From: Acidobacteriota bacterium
GTDB lineage: Bacteria > Acidobacteriota > Terriglobia > Acidiferrales > UBA7541
Direction: 5' to 3'
DNA: 64,000 bases
Assembly: GCA_016201285.1 (NCBI GenBank)
Contig: JACQDE010000033.1
Location: forward strand, 1-64,000
The translations under genes and the position numbers were made by a program. The notes beneath the pieces were generated by a model. It was given only the letters and a program-made list of their open reading frames with translations. It did no database searches and was not told where the DNA came from. Below are positions 47,760 to 58,200 of this stretch, piece by piece. Position 1 is the stretch's first letter, and each line of letters starts with the position of its first letter.

Positions 47760-49216
47760 TCGATCTCGCCGCCTGGGCTCTCGATACTGCCAAACTCCGC
47801 GGGGCTTCCTACGCCGACCTGCGCGTAATGGACATCCGCCAGCGCGAGCTTTCCACGAAAAACGGGCAAGTGGGCGCGTGCGGCGAAAGCGAATCCTTCG
47901 GCATCGGCATCCGCGTGATCGCAAACGGCGCGTGGGGCTTCGCTTCGACGGATCAACTTACGAAGCAAGGCGTGCAGGCGTGCGCCGCGCAAGCCGTGGC
48001 TATCGCGAAAGCGTCGGCGCTCGCGAAGACCCATCCTGTGCAGCTCGTCGCCGAAGATGCGCACGTGGACGCCTGGCAGAATCCTTACATCAAAGACCCA
48101 TTCCAGATACCCATGGAGCGCCAACTCGCGCTGCTCCAGGCCGCCGATGACGAAATGCGCAAGGTGAAGGGCGTCACGCTGACGGAAACCGGCATGGTGT
48201 TCCGCCGCATCGAGCAACTGTTCGCTTCGTCCGCTGGCTCGCGTATCCATCAGGTGAAGATGCAGTCCGGCGCGGGCATCGTCGCCACCAGTTACGCCAA
48301 CAACGAAATTCAGAAGCGCTCGTACCCCAACAGTTTCGGCGGCCAGCACACGCTCGAAGGCTACGAGATGGTCGAAGCGATGGACCTTGCCGGCAACGCG
48401 CGCCGCGTGGCCGAAGAATCCGTCGCGCTGCACAGCGCCGCGCAGTGCCCCGAAGGCGCGCGCACGATCATTCTCGATAGCTCGCAGCTTGCTTTGCAGG
48501 TGCACGAATCCGTCGGCCATCCCATCGAGCTTGATCGCGTGCTGGGCATGGAAGCCAACATGGCCGGCACGAGTTTTCTCACGCCGGACAAGCTTCGCAA
48601 GCTGCGCTACGGCTCGAAGATCGTCAACGTGGTCGCCGACGCGCGCCTGGAACACGGCCCCGGCCTCGGCACGTTCGGCTACGACGACGAAGGCGTGCCC
48701 GCGCAATGCACGCCGATCATCTCGAGCGGCCTCTTCACCGGCTACCTGACCAGCCGCGACACCGCCGCTGCGATTGGCGACAAGCGCTCCGGCGGCACCG
48801 TGCGCGGCGAAAGCTGGAACCGCCTGCCGATGATCCGCATGACCAACATCAGTCTGCTCCCCGGCACGTGGAAGTGCGACGACCTGCTCGCCGACACGGA
48901 CGAGGCCATCCTGATGGAGACGAACCGCTCGTGGTCCATTGACGACAAGCGCTACCACTTTCAGTTTTCGACGGAGATCGGATGGGAAATCAAAGGCGGC
49001 AAGAAAGTGCGGATGCTGAAAAATCCGAGCTACAGTGGCATCACTACCGAATTCTGGAATTCGTGCGACGCCATCTGCTCGCGCGATGACTGGACGCTCT
49101 GGGGCACGCCCAACTGCGGCAAGGGACAGCCCATGCAGACCATGGGCACAGGGCACGGGGCGAGCCCGGCGCGGTTCCGAAACGTCAAAGTGGGCGCCGC
49201 GTTCGCAAAGAAGTAG
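47756..49216 (+). CDS. tldD: metalloprotease TldD
   Basis: TldD is the active subunit of the TldD/TldE protease, which degrades unfolded peptides and, in E. coli, matures microcin B17. The 486-residue protein has the zinc motif H250-E-x3-H255 in LQVHESVGHPIELDRVLGME, as well as GTFGYDDEGVPAQ and SWNRLPMIRMTNI. It is translationally coupled to the nucleotidyltransferase gene upstream and followed 170 bp later by its partner. Confidence 0.93.
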   Translation: MIDLAAWALDTAKLRGASYADLRVMDIRQRELSTKNGQVGACGESESFGIGIRVIANGAWGFASTDQLTKQGVQACAAQAVAIAKASALAKTHPVQLVAEDAHVDAWQNPYIKDPFQIPMERQLALLQAADDEMRKVKGVTLTETGMVFRRIEQLFASSAGSRIHQVKMQSGAGIVATSYANNEIQKRSYPNSFGGQHTLEGYEMVEAMDLAGNARRVAEESVALHSAAQCPEGARTIILDSSQLALQVHESVGHPIELDRVLGMEANMAGTSFLTPDKLRKLRYGSKIVNVVADARLEHGPGLGTFGYDDEGVPAQCTPIISSGLFTGYLTSRDTAAAIGDKRSGGTVRGESWNRLPMIRMTNISLLPGTWKCDDLLADTDEAILMETNRSWSIDDKRYHFQFSTEIGWEIKGGKKVRMLKNPSYSGITTEFWNSCDAICSRDDWTLWGTPNCGKGQPMQTMGTGHGASPARFRNVKVGAAFAKK

Positions 49217-49386
49217 CCACAAAGGCAGAGAAGAGGTAGAAGGCGAAATGCGAAAGAGTTTGGAACCGCAGTCCGGTTTTCGGACTCCGGTGGAGTCCAC
49301 CGGACTCCTGACACCGGAGATGAACGCAGATAAGAAAAGTCAGAAATCAGAAGGCAGAAAGCAGAAACGGGATTGCGGATTTTAGG

Positions 49387-50784
49387 ATGAGGACGAAAGG
49401 AACAAGGCGAACGCGAGTGCAGGGCGCGCCGGCGGTGGCAGAGGCAGTCCTGCCGACGTGTGCGGAGCTGCGGAGGATTGCGGACAGAATTCTGCGGCTG
49501 AGCGATGCGGATGAGACGGAAGTCTCCATTGACGCCGGGGCCGACGCGCTCACGCGCTTCGCCAATAACACCATTCACCAGCACGTCGCCGAGCGATTCC
49601 TCACCATTTCCGTGCGCACCGTCTTCGACGGTCGCACCGCGCGCGCCACCACAAACAAAACCGACGAGGATTCGCTCCGCCGCGTTGTGGCCGCGTCGGC
49701 GCGCCTCGCGCGCTCGCAGCCGAAGTATCCCGGCCTGCTGCCCATGCCCCGCGCGCAGAACTATGCGAAGGTTAAGCGCTGGTTCGACGCGACCGCCGCG
49801 GCCACGCCGGAGGAGCGCGCCCGCGGCGTCGCGCGCATTTGCCGCCACGCGGCACAGGAAAAACAGACCGCCGCGGGAACCTACTCTTCCGGCGCTACGC
49901 GATCGCTGCTCGCCAACTCGAAGGGACTCGCCGCCACCTACGAGCAGACGCGCGCCGAATTCTCCATCACCGTGATGGAAGACAATTCTTCCGGCTGGGC
50001 CAAGTCGAGCGCCGCGGACATCCGCTCGCTGGACCCGGACGCGCTCGCGGCGCAGGCCTCGCTGAAGGCCGCGGCGTCGCGCGCGCCGCGCGAGCTGCCG
50101 CCGGGGCGCTACACCGTCATCCTCGAGCCCGCCGCCGCGCTCGACCTCGCCGGTTTCCTCTTCTACGACTTTGCCGGCACCGCCGTGCTCGACCAGCGCT
50201 CCTGCTTCACCGGCCGCATGGGCAAGAAGCTTTTCGGGGACAACATCACGCTGTGGGACGACGCCGCGCACCCGCAGCAGCTCGGCGCGCCGTTCGATGG
50301 GGAAGGTATTCCGCGGCAGAAAGTTCTCCTGGTGGACCGCGGCGTGCCGCGCAATTTGGTATATTCGCGCGCGACCGCGAAGAAGATGAAAGCAAAGGCC
50401 ACCGGCCACGGGCTCTCTCTGCCCAACGAATGGGGCGAAGCGCCGATGAACCTGGTGCTCGAAGGCGGCAACTCGTCGCTCGACGAAATGATCGCTTCGA
50501 CCGAGCACGGCATTCTCGTCACGCGGCTGTGGTACATCCGCGAAGTGGACCCCTACGAAAAGGTGATGACCGGCATGACGCGCGACGGCACGTTTCTGGT
50601 CGAAAACGGACGCGTCACCGGCGGCATCCGCAACTTCCGATTCAATCAAAGCGTGCTCGAGATGCTGGCCAACGTCGAAATGCTCGGCCCCGCCGCGCGC
50701 GCGAGCGGCGAGGAAGCTTCCGACATGGTGATCCCCGCGATGAAGGCGCGCAATTTCCACTTCAGCGAAGTCACAAAGTTTTGA
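49387..50784 (+). CDS. TldE/PmbA-type partner of TldD
   Basis: The 465-residue protein belongs to the TldD/PmbA superfamily but lacks the HExxxH zinc motif, as expected for the TldE subunit. It shares the fold motifs FANNTIHQHVAERFLTISVR, SCFTGRMGKKLFGDNIT and NFRFNQSVLEMLANVEMLGP. With TldD it should form the heterodimeric protease. The spacer before it contains CAGAAATCAGAAGGCAG repeats. Confidence 0.9.
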   Translation: MRTKGTRRTRVQGAPAVAEAVLPTCAELRRIADRILRLSDADETEVSIDAGADALTRFANNTIHQHVAERFLTISVRTVFDGRTARATTNKTDEDSLRRVVAASARLARSQPKYPGLLPMPRAQNYAKVKRWFDATAAATPEERARGVARICRHAAQEKQTAAGTYSSGATRSLLANSKGLAATYEQTRAEFSITVMEDNSSGWAKSSAADIRSLDPDALAAQASLKAAASRAPRELPPGRYTVILEPAAALDLAGFLFYDFAGTAVLDQRSCFTGRMGKKLFGDNITLWDDAAHPQQLGAPFDGEGIPRQKVLLVDRGVPRNLVYSRATAKKMKAKATGHGLSLPNEWGEAPMNLVLEGGNSSLDEMIASTEHGILVTRLWYIREVDPYEKVMTGMTRDGTFLVENGRVTGGIRNFRFNQSVLEMLANVEMLGPAARASGEEASDMVIPAMKARNFHFSEVTKF

Positions 50785-50931
50785 ACGATGAAGGCAGTGC
50801 AGCCGAAAGATGCCGGGCTTCCCGACATAAGACGCCGGGACGCACAAGGCGCGAAAGCCCGGCGCTACACGGAGAGATCCTTCGTCCCGATAAAAGAGAT
50901 CGGGACTCAGGATGACAATCGACGGGGAGAG
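50785..50931. repeat. convergent spacer with dispersed hairpins
   Basis: Bases 50820-50870 carry CCCGACATAAGACGCCGGGA followed by GCACAAGGCGCGAAAGCCCG and a GCGCTACA tail. Bases 50878-50918 carry CCTTCGTCCCGAT...ATCGGGACTCAGGATGACA. Both families recur upstream. The spacer separates the tldE partner gene (+) from a gene on the - strand. Confidence 0.65.
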
Positions 50932-51738
50932 TTACTTCGTGAATTCGAGGCTGGCGATGGTGCGGGCGATGACGTTTTCCTGAATCTGGATGAGGTCGGA
51001 ATCGGCATAGGTCATGCCGATCAGCGTGAAGATATCTTTCTCGCGAGCGAAGGTGAGCACGGTGACGGACCAGTCGTGCTCGTCTACCATTCCGCGGAAG
51101 CGTTTTTCGAGCGCGGCGAAGCCCGCCACGGTGCTGCGGCGCTCGCCGGCTGCGCGGTAGTTCTCGTAGAGTTCGCGCAGTCGTCGTTCGGTGGCCGCCG
51201 CGTGCTGCTCGATCGTTTTCTGCAGCGGCTCGCGGCCGACGATGAAGAGCGTGGTCTGGTCAACGGTGCCCATGACGACGACGGCCGTGGGCAGCGTCTT
51301 CCGCGCGCCTTCGATGACGCTCCAGCTCGGCGGCTTGTACAGCCGGAAGCCGAACGTCAGGTTGGTGTAGCGCGTTCCTTCCACTTCTTCGCGCATCGGC
51401 GCTTCGACCAGCTTTGCCGCAGGCTGCGCCTTCGCGGGCGCGGTGTTCGCAGCGGGCGCGATGGGAGGAGGGTTCGTCCTGGCGGGAGGCGGTGGAGAGG
51501 GGGCTTTTGCCTCCGCGGCAGCAGGCTTCTTCGCGTCCGCTTTCGCTTCCGAAACGATGATGGACGCGACCTTGTCCTTTTTCACCAGCGCGAAGCCGTA
51601 ACTGGTCTCCACTTTGAACGAGTCGCCTTCGTACCCGACGATGTTCCCGACGATTTTCGTGCCGTCCTTCAGGCGCAATTCATCGGCGGCGACGGTCGCA
51701 CCGCCGGCCAGCAGCAGGATCGTCAACAAAAAACGCAT
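50932..51738 (-). CDS. exported protein of unknown function
   Basis: The start ATG 51738 has GAAGGG upstream and gives a signal peptide (MRFLLTILLLAGGATVAADE, cleavage after VAA). The 268-residue protein has a small SH3-like strand-rich N-terminal part (LRLKDGTKIVGNIVGYEGDS), an Ala/Pro-rich linker (about 72-115), and a C-terminal domain (RYTNLTFGFRLYKPPSWSVI ... FIVGREPLQKTIEQHAAATE) that resembles PsbP/DUF1795-like folds. The function is not known. Confidence 0.8.
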   Translation of the reverse strand: MRFLLTILLLAGGATVAADELRLKDGTKIVGNIVGYEGDSFKVETSYGFALVKKDKVASIIVSEAKADAKKPAAAEAKAPSPPPPARTNPPPIAPAANTAPAKAQPAAKLVEAPMREEVEGTRYTNLTFGFRLYKPPSWSVIEGARKTLPTAVVVMGTVDQTTLFIVGREPLQKTIEQHAAATERRLRELYENYRAAGERRSTVAGFAALEKRFRGMVDEHDWSVTVLTFAREKDIFTLIGMTYADSDLIQIQENVIARTIASLEFTK

Positions 51739-51786
51739 CGCGCCCTTCATTGAGGCGAGTATGGCAAATCCCGCCCGCGCCAGCAA

Positions 51787-52243
51787 GCCGCCTCATTTTT
51801 GTCCCGCGCGCCGGTACATCCGCAGAGTCTCCCGGCCATGAAACGGCTTTTCCGCGGGGTGCAGAGCAAACCACTTCACCATCGTTGACGGAGAGTTGTC
51901 GAAGAACTCTGGACAGACTGGAATGATTCTCCACGACAACCCTGCAAACAAATGAGATGTGGCCGAGCCCCACATTTTATTGAGTATAAAAGACTTCTTC
52001 CTGATATTGCGCCACTTTGCGCCACCTACCCCCATTCGTGCACATCCACAGTACCCCAATTGGGTACAAACGCACCGCCAATAGGTACGCAGCACCACGG
52101 CAGTTTTTCGCAACCCTGTCCGGAACAATTGTTATTTCCTCGTTCGCAAATTGCCGCCAGGGCAACTCCCGCCCCGGACTCCGCATCCACGCGAGTAAGT
52201 ATGGGGTGGAATTCCGGCTTGCTGACTTGACGGAGGGTGGGGC
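51787..52243. other. 457-bp spacer without a recognised gene
   Basis: This divergent spacer before the macroglobulin gene is lower in GC than its surroundings. Short frames exist on both strands but show no motif I recognise. It contains a near-palindrome around 52053-52068 (TACCCCAATTGGGTAC). The part near 52230 has GGAGGGTGGGGC, which serves as the ribosome-binding site for 52244. Confidence 0.5.
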
Positions 52244-55200
52244 ATGAGTCGCATCAAGTGGTGTGGCCTTTTGCTCGTCTTCTCGCTGGCCTTCTTGCTG
52301 ACGTGCTTTTCCGCTGCCGGTGATGCGCTGCGCGTCCACGAATCGGCCACGCAAGTTCAGCTCCTGAACGAGCGCGCGGACATCTCTCTGCGCGTGGAGA
52401 ATCCCGTACGCGCCCCGCTGGCGGTGAGCATCCGTTTGGAGCTGCTCGACCCGTCGGATAAAGTCCGCGGCGCCGCCGAACGCACGGAGACGCTGGCCCC
52501 TGGTGTCCGCACGGTGAAAATTCCCGTGGCCCTGCCGACGATGAAGGAGGCGGACCAGCGGGAGCTGATCTGGTACCGCCTGCGCTACCACGTCAGTGCC
52601 GGGGCCGCAACGAGCGGCGTCCAGCCGGTCGAAGGCATCCTCGCCCTATCGGAAATCACCCCGGACGTGTTCGAGCTCCACGTCGCCGCGCCGGAATACA
52701 TCAGCGGTGAAGGAACGTACCGCCTGCGAGTGCGGGCGTTGCATCCGGTGACGTCACGGCCCGTGCCGGACGTGCTCGTAGAAGCGGCCTTCGATGTGGA
52801 CGAGGAGGAACTCGCCGACCAACTCAAGCGCACCGGGAAGACCAACGCGCAGGGGTATGCGGTGCTCGATTTCCGCTTCCCGGAAGCCGGCGGCACGGAA
52901 GAGATCGACGTGAAGGTCACGGGGCGGCGAGGACAGTTCGTCACCGAAGCCGAGGGCAGCGTGTTCATCGGCTCGCTGGCGAAAATCCTGCTCACCACGG
53001 ACAAATCCATCTACCAGCCCGGGCAGGCGCTTCACGTCCGCGTCGCGGCCTTCGACTCGAAGCGCCGCGCCGTTGCGAACCAGCCGTTCACGCTCACCCT
53101 CCGCGACCCGGAAGAGACCGTCGTCTTTCGCCGCACGCTCACGACGTCGCGCTTCGGGATCGCCAGCGCCGACTGGGGGATCCCGGAAAACCAGCGCCTG
53201 GGCGACTACCGCATCGAGGTCGCGGGCGCGGAGGAGGGCCGGTTTGAAAAATCCGGTGCGTCGAGCGAAGTCAAGATCAGCCGCTACGAACTGCCGAGCT
53301 TCACCGTCGTCGCGCAACCTGACCGCGCCTACTACTTGCCCGGGCAAAACGCCGACGTCGAAATCCGCGCCGATTATCTCTTCGGCAAGCCGGTGACTCG
53401 CGGGCGCGTCCGCGTGGTGCGCGAATCCGAACGCCACTGGAACTACCGCGAGCAGAAATGGGAGATTGAAGAGGCCGAGAAATACGAGGGCGAGACCGGC
53501 GCAGACGGACGCTTCGTCGCCCGCATTGACCTCTCCGATAAACACAAAGACCTGGCCGATACGGACTACTCTCGCTTCCACGACCTGTCCTACGCCGCCT
53601 ATTTCACCGACGTCTCCACCGGCCGCAGCGAGCAGCGAAAGGTCTCCCTGCGCGTCACGAAGGACCCGATCCACATCTACGTCATCGAGCCGCTTGGCCA
53701 GCAGGAGGGATTGCCGCTCGAGTTCTACCTCTCCACGTTCTATGCCGACGGGCGCCCGGCGCCGTGTGACGTTGTCATCAGCGCGCCGGGCGACGATGAG
53801 GACAGCGACGCCACCTCCGCGCAGCCGGAGCCGAAGCACCGGCGCACGATCCGCACCAACCGCTATGGAGTGGCGAAAGTGACGCAGCTGGCCCTGCCGG
53901 GGCTGGAGAAATCGCGCTCGGCGAAACTCCACTTCGAGGTGCGCGATGGCCGCGGCGCCGGTGGACGTCAGACAGATTCCTTCTATCTGGAGGCAAGGCC
54001 GGTCATCCGCGTTGAGACCAACAAGGCGCTCTACCGCGCCGGCGAGCCTGTCGAAGTCCGCCTAGCCGCCCGCGAGCCCAGGCTGGGCGTGGTGGTGGAC
54101 CTGGTCCGTGAAGGCGAGGTGGTGGCGTCGCAGACGGCGCGTCTGCGGCAGGGTCGCGCGTTTCTTGTCTTTCCGCCGAATGAGAAATTCGAAGACAACA
54201 TCATCGTTGCGACGTATGCGCTGGGGCCTTCGCCTTCCGATGAAGACGACGACCGGCAGGCGATCGGCTCGCGTACAGTCCTGTTCCATCGCGACCGCGA
54301 GCTGAAGCTCAACGTGCGCCTGGCGCAGTCCACCTACCGGCCTGGCGAGGACGTGCGCGCCGACTTTCGCGTTCGCGCGCCCGGCGGCGGCGCGGTGGAA
54401 AGCGCGCTCGGCGTGGCCGTTGTGGATAAGGCCGTCGAAGAGCGCGCCCGCACCGACCGCGAGTTCGGCGCCCGCTTCGGCTTTTTCAATGGCTTCGGAG
54501 ACTTCTGGTACGACAACGAGGAACTGGCGGGCGTGCGCCGCAGCGACCTCGACAAGCTGGATCTGTCCCAACCGCTGCCCGACGGGCTCGAGCTGGTGGC
54601 GGAAATCCTCCTGAACCGTACGCGGCACACTCCCAGGATTTTCAGCTCGCAGGACTTCGAAGCCGACAAGAGCAAGGTCTTTGCCGCAGTTCTCGGTCCC
54701 CGGCTCAAGTCCGTCCGGGATGCTTTGAACAAGCACTACTCCAGGACCGATAGCTATCCCAACAATGCAGCCAAACTGCGGGGCATTCTCAGCGCCGCCG
54801 ACGTTCCGTTTGAGGAGCTGCGCGATCCGTGGGGCATGCCCTTCCGCGACGCCTACTCAGTCGAGCGCGAGAGGGAGCGGCTGCATATCGTCAGCGCCGG
54901 GCCGGACAAGGAATTCGGCACCAGCGACGATTTCGATGCCACGGAGTGCGACTGGCCGTACTTCGCGCGGTACGCCAAGGCCATCAGCGCCGCGCTGAGC
55001 GAACACCACGCGAGGACCGGCGGCTACCTCCGCGACCTCGCGACGTTCGAGGCTGAGCTCCTCCGGAAAGGAATCGACTTCGCCGCGTTGCGCGACCCCT
55101 GGGGGCATGCGTATCGCGTCCAATTCGGCATTGACCGCACGCGCTACACCGTTGAAGTCGAGAGCAGCGGCGCCGACGGAATCTTCGACACCGCCGGCCA

Positions 55201-58200
55201 TTACACCTGGGATGATGTGTCTCTCTCCACCGCCGCGATCGACTACTTCACGGGGACGCGGGCGAAGATTGACGAGGCGCTCGCCGGTTTTGTCCGCGCG
55301 GACGGGAAGTTCCCGGCCACGGCGCCGGAATTCCGCGAGGCCTTGCGGCGCTATGACATTGACCTGGATCAACTGTGGGACGCTTGGGGAAATCCGTATT
55401 ACACCCTCTTCCGAAACGAAAGCCGCTACGCCGACCGGCAAGTCGTCCGCCGCGACGCGGCGCAGCCCGAAGGCGGCCAGCGCACAGAGATCCAGCCGGT
55501 TACGCAGCAGGTCCGCTGGATTTACCTGCGCAGCCGCGGCCCCGACGGCAAGGAAGGCACGGTGGACGATTTTGACGCCGCGGCCTTCGTGCGCATTCTG
55601 GACGAGCATGGCGGAATCGCAGTGGAGACGAAGACGAGGCCGGCGCCGCTTCCACTCGCCGGAGAGTCCGGAGCCATCCATGGCACTGTGACCGACGCCA
55701 CCGGTGCGGTGATTGCCAAGGCAAAGGTGCGCGCCAAAGCCCCGCCGGACACGACCGAGTACACCACCGAGACCGATGATAAAGGCGAATACGCGCTGCG
55801 GAATATTCCCGCCGGCTCCTATCAAGTGCGCTTTGAATCCCCCGGCTTCATGGCCCTCGTCATTCCCGGCGTGCGCGTGCTCTCCTCCAACATAACCGAA
55901 CTGAACGTGCGACTCGATGTGGGCACGGTGGCGGAGACAGTAACCGTTGAAGCCAGCGTCGAGCCAGTGCAGACCACTGCGTCCATGGTGACAGCGAGAC
56001 ATGTGCTTGGGCTCGCGGCCATCCAGAAGAGGGTGGTAGCACAGCCGCAGCTCATTGCCACGCCGCGCCTGCGCCAGGAATTTCCCGAGACGCTCCTGTG
56101 GCGGCCGGAGCTTGAAACCGATCGCCTCGGCCGCGCGCACCTGAAATTTCCGCTGGCCGACAACATCACCACCTGGAAGATGGTGGTGATTGCATCCACT
56201 GCGGACGGCCAGCTCGGCATGGCGGAAAAGGAGATCCGCGCCTTCCAGCCGTTTTTCGTCGAGCACGATCCGCCCAAGGCCCTCACCGAGGGCGATGAAA
56301 TCACTCTGCCCGTCGTGGTGCGGAATTATCTCGATGCGGCGCAGTCCGTCAGTCTGGAGATGAAGCCGGAGGAATGGTTCACGCTGCTCGGCGCGACCCG
56401 CCAGCGGACCAAAGTGGCCGCCGGCGATTCCGCGCGCGTGCTGTTCCCGTTCCGCGCGGTCGCGCCGGTGAACGAAGGGAAGCAGCGCGTCACGGCGCTC
56501 GCCGGGCAGGCCGGTGACGCCATCGAGAAAAAAGTCCGGGTACGCCCGAACGGCGAGGAAGTGATCGCCACCTCGAGCCAGTTGTTCGGCGAAACGGCCA
56601 GGCTCGAATGGCAGATTCCTGCATTCGCACTGACGAGCGGCCGACAGGCCGAACTGAAAATCTATCCCCATCTCGCGGCGCACGTGGTCGAAGCCGTGGA
56701 AGCCATCATGCGCCGCCCGTACGGCTGCGCCGAACAGGCGATTTCTTCGGCCTACCCCAGCCTGCTTCTGCTGCGTTACTTCAAGCGTACTGGCCAGGAT
56801 TCCGGGCCGCTGGCTGCTCGCGCGCGGCGCTACGTGCAGGTTGCCTACGAACGTCTGCTTTCCTATCGCACGCCGGGCGGCGGGTTTTCCTACTGGGGCC
56901 GTGGCGATGCCGATCTGGCGCTGACGGCCTATGCGCTGAAGTTCCTCCACGAAGCAAGAGATTTCATCGCCGTGGACGATTCCGTGCTTCAGGAATCGCG
57001 CCGCCACCTGCTCGGTCGCGCGCGCGACGACGGCAGTTGGCCTGAGTACAACTGGGAGCAAAGGGAAGACCCGCGCCGCACCGCGCTCCTCACCGCGTGG
57101 ATCGCCCGCGTGTTGGCCGCCACCGGCGCGGCCAAAGAGGGTGCTGCGTCCGGCCCGGCGGTCAAGATGCCGGCCTCCGTGTCACTACAAAAATCCTTCG
57201 CCTATCTCGCGCCCCGCGTGCGCGAATTCGACGAGCCTTATCTGATCGCGCAGTACGCGCTGGCTGCGTTCGAGGCGGGCGATGCCGCCGCGGCGGCCGA
57301 CGCCACGGCCCGCCTGCGCACACTCGTCAAAGAAGAAGGCGACACAAGCTACTGGGCGCTCGAAACCAACACGCCGTTCTACGGTTGGGGCCTCGCCGGG
57401 CGACTGGAAACGACCGGCGTAGTGTTGCAGACGCTCGCGCGCGCCGGCGCAGGGCGCGCCGCGTCCGACCCGCTCCTCGGCCGCGGTCTGCTTTTTTTGT
57501 TGCGCAAGAAGGACAGTTACGGCGTGTGGTATTCGACGCAGGCCACGATCAACGTTCTCGACGCGATGTTGTCGATGCTTGGCCCGAATGCCGGGGCGCC
57601 AACGGGCGAACGGGCCGAGGTGGTGGTCAACAGCCGCACGATGACGGTGGACCTGCCCGGCGGCGCGGAGTCCATCAATCCCGTGATCGTGGACCTCACG
57701 CCGTTCCTCGTCGCGGGCAGCAACCGTGTGGAAATCCGCCGCGCTACCGGTGCTACCGCGGCCTCCGCCCAGTTAATCGCCGACTACTACATTCCCTGGA
57801 CACAATCGACCGCGAAGCAGCGCGAGAACTCGGTGCCCATGCAGTCGCAGGCGCTGCGGCTGGCCGTGGAGTTCGACAAACTGGAAGCCGCGGCGGGCGA
57901 AACGATCCAGTGTGCGGTCAGAGCCGAGCGGGTCGGGTTCCGTGGCTACGGCATGATGCTGGCCGAGATCGGTCTGCCCCCCGGCGCGGAAGTGAACCGG
58001 GAATCGCTCGAGTTGGCGATGAAGGCTTCGGACTGGGCGGTGAGCCAGTACGACGTGCTGCCCGACCGGGTGATCCTCTATATCTGGCCGCGGGCGGGCG
58101 GCACGCGCTTCCAGTTCTCCTTCCGCCCGCGCTATGGCCTCCGCGCCCTGGCGCCGGCTTCGGTGCTCTATGACTACTACAACCCCGAAGCGCGCGTCGT

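Noticed and set aside
52053-52068. Operator palindrome in the macroglobulin spacer
   Set aside because: The palindrome is imperfect, single, and not near a recognisable promoter, so no regulatory role is claimed.
54857-57061. 734-residue minus-strand open frame
   Set aside because: It is antisense to the alpha-2-macroglobulin gene and shows no domain.
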